Under the pieces are notes generated by a model. The model was not told where the DNA came from. It did no database searches and saw nothing but the letters and a program-made list of their open reading frames with translations. From the NCBI RefSeq assembly GCF_038562415.1, contig NZ_JBCFBA010000001.1:496001-560000 (forward strand): a stretch of DNA of 64,000 bases, in the 5' to 3' direction. The translations under genes were made by a program, and so were the position numbers. Shown here one piece after another: positions 16,541 through 23,501 of the stretch. The first letter of the stretch is position 1, and every line of letters starts with the position of its first letter. The stretch is from Solidesulfovibrio sp. (GTDB taxonomy: Bacteria > Desulfobacterota > Desulfovibrionia > Desulfovibrionales > Desulfovibrionaceae).

Positions 16541-18379
16541 GTGGGCAAAGAGCTTTTGACCGCGCCGGCCGGGGAAACCCTGCTGCTGCTCGGCAACGAG
16601 GCCATCGCCAGGGGCGCCCTGGAAGGCGGGGTCCGTTTCGTGACCTGCTATCCCGGCACGCCGTCCTCGGAAGTGCCGGACACCTTTTTCCGGCTGTCCC
16701 AGGGCGCGCCGTACTACTTCGAATACTCGGTCAACGAGAAGGTCGCCCTGGAAGTGGCCGGCGGCGCCACCCTGGCCGGCCTGCCCTCGCTTGTCACCAT
16801 GAAGCACGTGGGCGTCAACGTGGCCGCCGACCCGCTCATGACCCTGGCCTACGTGTCCGCGCCGGGGGGGCTGGTCCTGCTGTCCGCCGACGACCCGGGC
16901 TGCCATTCCTCGCAAAACGAGCAGGACAACCGCATCTACGCCCGCCTGGGCGGCCTGCCCTGCTTCGAGCCGGCCACGGCCCAGGAATGCAAGGACATGG
17001 CCCGCGACGCCCTGCTCCTGTCCCGGACCCTGGAAACGCCGGTCATGCTGCGCACCACCACCCGCGTCAACCACGTGCGCGGCCCGGTAACCCTGGGCGC
17101 CGTTCCCGAATCCATCGAGGAAAAACCCTTCGTCAAGAATCCGCCCAAGTACGTCCCCCTGCCGGCCTCGGCCAGGAACATGCACGTGCGGTTGCTTGAC
17201 GTCCTGGAAAAGGCCCGGCAGGCGGCCGAGGACTCGCCCTACAACACCGAGCGCGGCCAGGGCGAGGTGGGGTTCGTCGCTTCCGGCGCGGCCCGCAACT
17301 ATTTAAGCGACGTGCTGGCCGACGACGGCCTGGAGGGCACGGTCCGGGTCCTGGAACTCGGCCAGGCCTCTCCGCTGCCCGAGGACCGCATCGCCGCCTT
17401 CCTGGCCAAGTGCCGCACGGTGGTCATCGTCGAGGAACTCGAACCCGTGCTCGAAACGGAAATCCGGGCCCTGGCCCAGAAGCGCGGCATCGCCGTGACC
17501 ATCGTCGGCAAGGGCGAGAACCTGCCCCGGCGCGGCGAATACGCCACGCCCAACGTCCGCGCCGCCGTGCGCGCCGCCCTGGGCCGGCAGACGGCCCCGG
17601 TCGAGACCCTGTCCGTGCCGGCCGACCTGCCCAAACGTCCGCCCAACCTCTGCGCCGGCTGCCCCCACCGGGCCGCCTACTACGCCGTGCGCCAGGTCTA
17701 CGGCGACAACGCCGTCTATTCCTCGGACATCGGCTGCTACACCCTGGGCTTTCTGCCGCCGTTTAAGGCCGCCGATTTCCTGCTGTGCATGGGCTCGTCC
17801 ATCTCCACGGGCGCCGGGTTCGCCCGGGCCTCGGGCAAGCCGGTGGTGGCCTTCATCGGCGACTCCACTTTCTTTCATTCCGGCATCACCGGGCTCATCG
17901 ACGCCGTGGCCTACGACCACGACCTGCTGGTGGTGATCCTCGACAACCGCACCACGGCCATGACCGGCCATCAGCCCAACCCCGGGGTGGACACCACCAT
18001 CTTCGGCGAAAACCCCAATCCGGTGGACCTGCTGGCCCTCATTCGCGCCTGCGGCATCGAACCGGTCAAGGTCAACCCCCTCAACCACAAGGCCATGGTC
18101 GCCGCCCTGGAGAACCTCGCCGGGCGGCATGGCCCGCGCGTGCTCGTGGCCGAGTATCCCTGCCCCATCCATGCCCGGCGCGTGGGCAAGGCAAAAAAGA
18201 CCCCGCCCGCCCGGGTCGCCGGCGATCCGGCCGCCTGCCTGGCCGTGCGCGACAACCTGGCCTGTCCGGCCTTCGCCATGGAAGGGGACGTTTTCACCAT
18301 CAACGCCGAACAATGCGACGGCTGCATGTACTGCGTGCAGCTTTCGGCCGACATCAAGCCCGGCAAAAAGGAAGCATGA
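16541..18379 (+). CDS. iorA: Indolepyruvate:ferredoxin oxidoreductase alpha subunit
   Basis: With IorB, this 612-residue TPP enzyme oxidatively decarboxylates aryl pyruvates to aryl-acetyl-CoA and reduces ferredoxin. The N-terminal pyrimidine-binding part has CYPGTPSSEVPDTFF. The TPP-binding part has GDSTFFHSGITGLIDAV and DNRTTAMTGHQPNPG. The C-terminal ferredoxin-like domain is reduced: the second motif keeps C-x2-C-x2-C (EQCDGCMYC) but its fourth cysteine is Ser, and the first motif keeps only two cysteines, one of them the CP. By the ligand-crossing rule of 2[4Fe-4S] ferredoxins, one cluster can form and the other cannot. The GTG start has GGTGGAGG upstream. Confidence 0.94.
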   Translation: MGKELLTAPAGETLLLLGNEAIARGALEGGVRFVTCYPGTPSSEVPDTFFRLSQGAPYYFEYSVNEKVALEVAGGATLAGLPSLVTMKHVGVNVAADPLMTLAYVSAPGGLVLLSADDPGCHSSQNEQDNRIYARLGGLPCFEPATAQECKDMARDALLLSRTLETPVMLRTTTRVNHVRGPVTLGAVPESIEEKPFVKNPPKYVPLPASARNMHVRLLDVLEKARQAAEDSPYNTERGQGEVGFVASGAARNYLSDVLADDGLEGTVRVLELGQASPLPEDRIAAFLAKCRTVVIVEELEPVLETEIRALAQKRGIAVTIVGKGENLPRRGEYATPNVRAAVRAALGRQTAPVETLSVPADLPKRPPNLCAGCPHRAAYYAVRQVYGDNAVYSSDIGCYTLGFLPPFKAADFLLCMGSSISTGAGFARASGKPVVAFIGDSTFFHSGITGLIDAVAYDHDLLVVILDNRTTAMTGHQPNPGVDTTIFGENPNPVDLLALIRACGIEPVKVNPLNHKAMVAALENLAGRHGPRVLVAEYPCPIHARRVGKAKKTPPARVAGDPAACLAVRDNLACPAFAMEGDVFTINAEQCDGCMYCVQLSADIKPGKKEA

Positions 18380-18981
18380 TGCAGCGCGCCCGAATCTTCC
18401 TCACCGGCGTCGGCGGCCAGGGCACCCTGACCGCCACCACCCTGCTCGCCCGCACCGCCCTGGACGCGGGATTGCCCGTCACCTCGGGCGAGATCCACGG
18501 CATGGCCCAGCGCGGCGGCGTGGTCGAATCGACGCTTCTCATCGGCGGCTACAAAAGCGCGGTCATCGCCCCGGGCGAAGCCGACACCCTGCTCGGCTTC
18601 GAACTGCTGGAAACCCTGCGCGCCCTGCCGATGCTTCGGCGCGGCGGCCGGGTGGTCGGCAATGCCGAGGCCCTCCAGCCCGTGGGCGTGTGCCTGGGCC
18701 GGGAATGCTATCCGCCGCTTGAAGCCGTGCTGGAGACGGCCCGGGGCTACGCCGCCGGCGTCACCATGGTCCCGGCCATCAGCCTGGCCGAAAAAGCCGG
18801 CACGGCCAAGGCCGCCAACATGGTGCTCCTTGGCGCGGCGGCGGCCTGCGGCGCCCTGCCCTTCGATCTGGACGCCCTGGCGCGGTCCGTGGAGAAATAC
18901 CTCAAGCCCAAGATCGTGGCCCTGAACCGCAAGGCCCTGGAACTGGGCGCGGCGGCGGCCCAGGCGGGACAGGCGGCGTGA
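18379..18981 (+). CDS. iorB: Indolepyruvate:ferredoxin oxidoreductase beta subunit
   Basis: The protein has 200 residues. The gamma/beta-type domain shows FLTGVGGQGTLTATTLLARTAL, GEIHGMAQRGGVVESTLLIGG and ANMVLLGAAAACGALPF, all typical of IorB and related 2-oxoacid oxidoreductase subunits that bind CoA and channel electrons. It overlaps the iorA stop; an in-frame ATG at 18376 is also possible, but ATG 18379 is better spaced from AAGGA. Its own stop overlaps the GTG of the next gene, so the three genes form one coupled unit. Confidence 0.93.
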   Translation: MQRARIFLTGVGGQGTLTATTLLARTALDAGLPVTSGEIHGMAQRGGVVESTLLIGGYKSAVIAPGEADTLLGFELLETLRALPMLRRGGRVVGNAEALQPVGVCLGRECYPPLEAVLETARGYAAGVTMVPAISLAEKAGTAKAANMVLLGAAAACGALPFDLDALARSVEKYLKPKIVALNRKALELGAAAAQAGQAA

Positions 18982-20591
18982 TCGATCCGCTGACGACCTT
19001 CGACAGCGCCGGCCCGGCCTTCTACGGGGCGCTTTCCCGCATCGCGGCGTCGACCGGCCCCGGCCGGGCCGTGCGGCGCGGCCTGGAGGAGGCGCTGGTC
19101 ATCCTGGTGGAAACCCTGGGCTACCGCCGGGCCTGCCTGGAACTTCACGACCTGCCCCAGGAAGGCGCCCGCATCCTGCTCACCCACGGCAAGGAGCAGG
19201 GCCTGGACCACCTCTACGGCCCGGCCCCCCTGTCCACGGGGCAGGTCATCGGCTCCCGGCGCTCCCTGGTGCTCCAGGACGTCAAGGACCATCCGGACTT
19301 CCTCGGCCGGCCGCCCCAGGAACTGGCCACCCTGTCCTACATCTGCGTGCCCGTGACCATTCCCGAACCCGACGGCCAGGTGGAGGGCTTCGAGCCCCTG
19401 GCCACCTCCGGGGTGGTGGGGGCGCTGTCCGTGGACCTGCCCAAGGCGCCCATGGTCTTTCTGGAGGCCCACCGGGAATTTCTCACCGTGGTCGGGGCCA
19501 TGATCGGCAACGCCGCGTTGCGCCTTCGCGACGAACTGGACCGCTCCCGGCGCCGGCCGCCGGCCGTCCTGGCCGACAGCCCGTCCGTCAAGGAAGACCG
19601 GCTTGCCCACGACGGCCACGAGAGCCAGGCCGCGCCGCCCGTGGCCGTGTCCAAAAGCATGCGCCTGCTGTTGCGCCAGATCGCCCAGGCCGCCGACGCC
19701 GCCGAACCGGTCTTGCTGCGCGGCGAGGAAGGCACGGGCAAGGAGGCCCTGGCCCGCTTCCTCCATGGCCAGGGCAACCGCCGCCACCGGCCGTTTCTGC
19801 GCCTGGGCTGCGGCGAGATGCCGGGCGAGTCGGCCATGGAAGCCCTGTTCGGCGTGCAGAAGGGCGAGAAGGCCAAGGCCACCCGGTCGCGTCGGGGCGT
19901 CTTCGAACTGGCCCAGGGCGGCGTGGTCTTTCTCGACGACATCGACGAACTGCCGCTGGCCGCCCAGCAGCGCGTGCTGCGGGTCATCCAGGAAGGCACC
20001 ATGCAGCGCGCCGGCAGCGACACGCCCCTTTCCGTCGACGCCCGCGTCGTGGCCACCAGCCGGGCCTCCCTGGAGGACGCCCTGGCCGCCGGGGAATTCC
20101 TCGAAGACCTCTACTACGCCCTGGGGGTTTTTTCGCTCTTCGTGCCGCCGCTACGCGACCGCACCGGCGACATCCTGCCCCTGGCCGAACGCTTCCTGGA
20201 GGATTTCTCCCAACGCACCGGCAAGATCGTGCGCCGCATCTCCACGCCGGCCATCGATCTGCTCAACCAGTACCACTGGCCGGGCAACGTCAGGGAACTG
20301 GCCAGCTGCATGGACCGGGCGGCGACCGTGTGCGACGAGGCCGTGGTGCGCACGTACCACCTGCCGCCGACCCTGCAAACCGGCGAGTCCTCGGGCACGG
20401 AACCGTCCCTGTCCTTTGGCGACGCCGTGGCCACCTTCGAGCAGGAACTGCTCGTGGAAGCGCTGAAAAAGGCCCGGGGCAACATGTACCAGGCCGCCCG
20501 CAACCTGCGCGAGAGCTATCGGGTGGTCAACTACAAGGTCAAGAAATACGGCATCGACCCCAAGCGCTTCACTCCGGGCCGTCGCGGCTGA
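18978..20591 (+). CDS. NifA-like GAF-AAA+-Fis regulator lacking GAFTGA
   Basis: This 537-residue protein has the layout of a sigma-54 activator. It has a GAF sensor (about residues 15-190, YRRACLELHDLP) and a AAA+ domain (about residues 225-460) with Walker A GEEGTGKEAL, Walker B GGVVFLDDIDEL, arginine-finger region and HWPGNVREL. A Fis-type helix-turn-helix ends it (ALKKARGNMYQAARNLRESYRVVNYKVKKYGI). The sigma-54 contact loop GAFTGA is absent; the equivalent stretch reads GVQKGEKAKATRSRRG. It probably does not activate sigma-54 polymerase in the usual way. The GTG start overlaps the iorB stop, so it likely controls or senses ior function; pckA lies downstream. Confidence 0.85.
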   Translation: MIDPLTTFDSAGPAFYGALSRIAASTGPGRAVRRGLEEALVILVETLGYRRACLELHDLPQEGARILLTHGKEQGLDHLYGPAPLSTGQVIGSRRSLVLQDVKDHPDFLGRPPQELATLSYICVPVTIPEPDGQVEGFEPLATSGVVGALSVDLPKAPMVFLEAHREFLTVVGAMIGNAALRLRDELDRSRRRPPAVLADSPSVKEDRLAHDGHESQAAPPVAVSKSMRLLLRQIAQAADAAEPVLLRGEEGTGKEALARFLHGQGNRRHRPFLRLGCGEMPGESAMEALFGVQKGEKAKATRSRRGVFELAQGGVVFLDDIDELPLAAQQRVLRVIQEGTMQRAGSDTPLSVDARVVATSRASLEDALAAGEFLEDLYYALGVFSLFVPPLRDRTGDILPLAERFLEDFSQRTGKIVRRISTPAIDLLNQYHWPGNVRELASCMDRAATVCDEAVVRTYHLPPTLQTGESSGTEPSLSFGDAVATFEQELLVEALKKARGNMYQAARNLRESYRVVNYKVKKYGIDPKRFTPGRRG

Positions 20592-20607
20592 GCAATCGAG
20601 AAAACGG

Positions 20608-20636
20608 TTTACCACATAGCGCCAACCGCGTATAAA
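20608..20636 (+). promoter_or_regulatory. Sigma-70-like promoter for pckA
   Basis: TTTACC (20608-20613), a 17-base spacer and TATAAA (20631-20636) lie 33 bases before the pckA ATG, with CGGAGGG close to the start codon. Spacing and -10 match are both good. Confidence 0.65.
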
Positions 20637-20668
20637 TCTCCATCAAATACGTCCCTTTCGGAGGGTTC

Positions 20669-22402
20669 ATGGCCAGCCTTGCCAGCCACGAGTATTACCG
20701 CGACGACATGACCAGGATGCCGGCGCTGCGCTCCATCGCCCAGACCCTTTGCCTGGACGGGCGGGTGCGCAAGGTCACGGCCGCCGAGGCCTACGCCCTG
20801 GCCAAGGCCCAGCACGACGTCATGGTCACGGACCTGCCCATCTATCCCCCGGCGGCCGCCCGGCTGGGCCTGCCCGAGGGCGCGACCGTGCTCAACAACT
20901 GCCACGGCCGCATCGTCGGCCGCACGGCCAAGGCCCGGCGCTTCTATACCCGCATGGAGCCCGTGGAACGGCGCAAGGTCGAGGCCGACCTGCGCGAGGC
21001 CGTCTACGAGATGCGGCGCCATCCGCTGATCAAGGCCGAGGCTGTCCTTGGCCTCGACCCCGACCTCATGATCAAGGCGACCATCGTCGCCACCGAGGAC
21101 GACGCGGTCAACGTCTTCAACTGGCTGGCCAACTTCACCCCCTACGAGGAGCTGGCCGAGGTTTATGCTAAAAGCCCGCGCCTGCCCATTCCCGACATCC
21201 TCGTCGTCGGCTTCAACCACTGGAAGACCACCGACCCCTACTACCACAACGAGGGCGGTTCCCAACTCGCCCTGGTCGACGAGGACGCCAACGTCATCTT
21301 CAACCTCGGCATGCGCTATTTCGGCGAACGCAAGAAAGGCACCCTCACGCTCGCCTGGACCTCGGGCATGCGCCTTCGCATGGCCGCCTGCCACGGCGGC
21401 ATCAAGGAAATCGACTTCTCCGGCTGCGCCGCGCCCGAGGCCCGGCGCCTGGGCAAGCGCTCCATCGCCTTTTTCGGCCTCTCCGGCACGGGCAAGTCCT
21501 CCCACACCAATTCCCACGACAACGGCGGCACCCTGCCCGAGGGCTTCTCCAAGGTGGTGCTCCACGACGACGCCTTCCAGATCGACTGCCAGGCCAAGGT
21601 CTGCCGGGTCTGGGAACCGACGCTGTTCGACAAGACCGATTCGCGCCCGCTGGGCCATCCGGACTGGCGCTACATGATCTCCACCATGAACCTGGGGCTC
21701 ACCGAACACGAGGGCAAGGTGCTGCCGCTGGGCCAGGACGTACGCAACCCCAACGGCCGGGCGCTCATCGACCGCGACCTGCTCGGCAGCTACGTCAACC
21801 GTTGCGCCTTCCCGGACGTCATGGTCTGGCTCATGAAGGACACCTGCCTGCCGCCGGTGGTCCGTTTCGCCGACAAGGGGCTGGCCGTGGCCATGGGGGC
21901 GTCGCTGATGACCCGGCGCAACCTGGCCGAGAACGTCAGCGAGGAGGAGCTTAAAAAGCTCGTGTTCGAGCCCTTCGCCAACCCCTTCCGGGTCTACGAG
22001 CTGTGGAAGGACGTGGAAGCCTTCCTGCAGGTCTTCGCCGCCGGCGCCGTGGGCTACGCCTTCAACTCCGTGGGCTTCTGGAAGACCTCGGACCGCGACC
22101 TGCGCAAGATTCCCCTGGCCACGTCGCTGACCCTGCAAACGGCCCTGCTGCTGGAACAGCTCACCTGGCGCGACTGGGACAGGCTGCCCGGCGCCCAGCT
22201 GCCCACCCGGGAAAGCGTGGATGCGCTCATCCCGGGCTACACCGACGCCTACGACCCGGCGGGCGTGGAAAACCGCGACCGCTACGCCGAGACCCTCAAG
22301 GACCGCTTCCACCAGCGCCGGGTGTTCCTCCAGAATTCCGACCTGCACAACCGGCCGGAACTGCTCATGACCCTGGTCAACGCGCTGATGGCCAGGGCCT
22401 AG
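20669..22402 (+). CDS. pckA: Phosphoenolpyruvate carboxykinase (ATP)
   Basis: This 577-residue cytoplasmic enzyme interconverts oxaloacetate and PEP. The kinase-1a P-loop GLSGTGKSSHT lies at about residues 269-279. The metal-binding kinase-2 motif is HDDAFQID, and the ATP-type signature region is present around FNLGMRYFGERKKGTLTLAW. It is about 35 residues longer than E. coli PckA. It has its own promoter and an RBS (CGGAGGG). Its position after the ior operon and its regulator suggests a link to amino-acid or gluconeogenic carbon flow, but this is inference. Confidence 0.92.
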   Translation: MASLASHEYYRDDMTRMPALRSIAQTLCLDGRVRKVTAAEAYALAKAQHDVMVTDLPIYPPAAARLGLPEGATVLNNCHGRIVGRTAKARRFYTRMEPVERRKVEADLREAVYEMRRHPLIKAEAVLGLDPDLMIKATIVATEDDAVNVFNWLANFTPYEELAEVYAKSPRLPIPDILVVGFNHWKTTDPYYHNEGGSQLALVDEDANVIFNLGMRYFGERKKGTLTLAWTSGMRLRMAACHGGIKEIDFSGCAAPEARRLGKRSIAFFGLSGTGKSSHTNSHDNGGTLPEGFSKVVLHDDAFQIDCQAKVCRVWEPTLFDKTDSRPLGHPDWRYMISTMNLGLTEHEGKVLPLGQDVRNPNGRALIDRDLLGSYVNRCAFPDVMVWLMKDTCLPPVVRFADKGLAVAMGASLMTRRNLAENVSEEELKKLVFEPFANPFRVYELWKDVEAFLQVFAAGAVGYAFNSVGFWKTSDRDLRKIPLATSLTLQTALLLEQLTWRDWDRLPGAQLPTRESVDALIPGYTDAYDPAGVENRDRYAETLKDRFHQRRVFLQNSDLHNRPELLMTLVNALMARA

Positions 22403-22503
22403 GCAAGGACCCCGACCATGCCCATGGCCGCCTCCCCCACCGACCGCCGCGCGCCCCCTTCGGCCCGCGCGCGCCGACGCCGCGCGGGAGGCGGCCAGCC
22501 ATC

Positions 22504-22986
22504 ATGAGCCTGCGCGCCATCCTGGGGGCCATCGGCCTGGCCGTTTCGCTGCCCTTCCTGGTCTACCTGGTCTATCTGAGCCAGGCCAAGTCCACGAGCC
22601 CGGACCAGATCATCTTCCTGGCCTTCGCCTTTTCCATCACCTTTCCCACGCTCATCCTGCTGTCGCTGGTGCTGTTTCGCAGCCTGGTCATCCTGGCCGT
22701 GTCGCTGCCGGTCTACGCCGTGTGCGTCATCGCCGGCTATGCTCGGACGTTTATGGCCTTCCAGATCGTGTGCAACGGCAAGATCACGGAATCCTTCAAG
22801 GATTGCCTCTATTTCAGCGTGTCGCTTTTCACCAACACCGGCTGCGCCGATTGCGCCCCAACGCCCCAGTTGCGCCTGCTGGCCGCCTCGGAAGCCTTTT
22901 TCGGCTACCTGTCCCTGGGCGTGTTCACCGCCTGCCTCATCGTCATCCTGGTGCGCCTTATTACCACCGACAAGCTGCGGCCGTAA
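22504..22986 (+). CDS. Ion-channel-domain membrane protein with non-canonical filter
   Basis: This 160-residue protein has about four hydrophobic segments: near residues 3-26, 36-60, 63-85, and a last one, FFGYLSLGVFTACLIVILVRLI. Before the last helix lies a pore-loop-like stretch SVSLFTNTGCADCAPTP. In potassium channels this position holds T-x-x-T-V-G-Y-G-D, so the filter here is altered to TNTGCAD with two cysteines. The pore-loop plus last-helix layout fits the Ion_trans_2 family. There is no RCK domain and no partner gene. Function and selectivity cannot be read from the sequence. Confidence 0.6.
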   Translation: MSLRAILGAIGLAVSLPFLVYLVYLSQAKSTSPDQIIFLAFAFSITFPTLILLSLVLFRSLVILAVSLPVYAVCVIAGYARTFMAFQIVCNGKITESFKDCLYFSVSLFTNTGCADCAPTPQLRLLAASEAFFGYLSLGVFTACLIVILVRLITTDKLRP

Positions 22987-22998
22987 CGTCCCGGCGCC

Positions 22999-23385
22999 CT
23001 AGCTTCCCGCGCCTTCCACGAACACGAGCTTGCGCGACAGGGTGCGCCGCACCGGACAGGCCTTGGCCGCGCGCAGAAGCTTCCGGCGCTGCTCGTCGGT
23101 CAGTTCGCCCGCCAGTTCGATGGCGCAGACAAAGGCCGGGCCATCGGGATGGTTGCGGTCCAGGGACACGCGCACCGTCACCCCCGCCAGGGGAATGCCG
23201 TGGTTGTCGGCGTACATGCGCACGACCATGGCCGTGCAGCTGCCCAGGGCCGCCTCCAGCAGCTCGTGGGGCCGAAAGCCCTGTCCCGCGCCGCCCTTGT
23301 CCGGGCTGGCGTCGCAGGTGGCGGCAAACGCCGCGTTGGAGAAGGAGACTTGGTACGGCGTGTCCAGGCTGGCGCAGGTGATCAT
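22999..23385 (-). CDS. OsmC/Ohr family protein
   Basis: This 128-residue protein carries both conserved family cysteines: one in LLEAALGSCTAMVVRMYAD and one in AKACPVRRTLS. The conserved Glu of ELLEAALG and Arg-rich loop are also present. OsmC/Ohr proteins reduce organic hydroperoxides through this thiol pair. The ATG at 23385 has GGAGGCACG upstream; a longer frame to 23445 lacks a site and would enter the terminator. Its strong relatives are the YhfA-like OsmC subgroup; a peroxidase role is likely but not proven. Confidence 0.87.
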   Translation of the reverse strand: MITCASLDTPYQVSFSNAAFAATCDASPDKGGAGQGFRPHELLEAALGSCTAMVVRMYADNHGIPLAGVTVRVSLDRNHPDGPAFVCAIELAGELTDEQRRKLLRAAKACPVRRTLSRKLVFVEGAGS

Positions 23386-23443
23386 CGTGCCTCCGGCAGG
23401 GTATTTTCCAAAAAAATGGCACCAACCGCCCGGCGCGGCAAGC

Positions 23444-23475
23444 AAAAAGCCCCCGGGCCTTGCGGCCGGGGGCTT
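23444..23475 (-). terminator. Rho-independent terminator after the M16 protease
   Basis: A stem of about 12 bp, AAGCCCCCGGGCC / GGCCGGGGGCTT (23447-23459 / 23464-23475), is followed on the minus strand by a T-run (plus-strand AAAAA, 23444-23448). It lies just after the leftward M16 gene stop. Confidence 0.85.
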
Positions 23476-23501
23476 CGTTGCGTGCTGTTGCGGGGCCCTG
23501 C

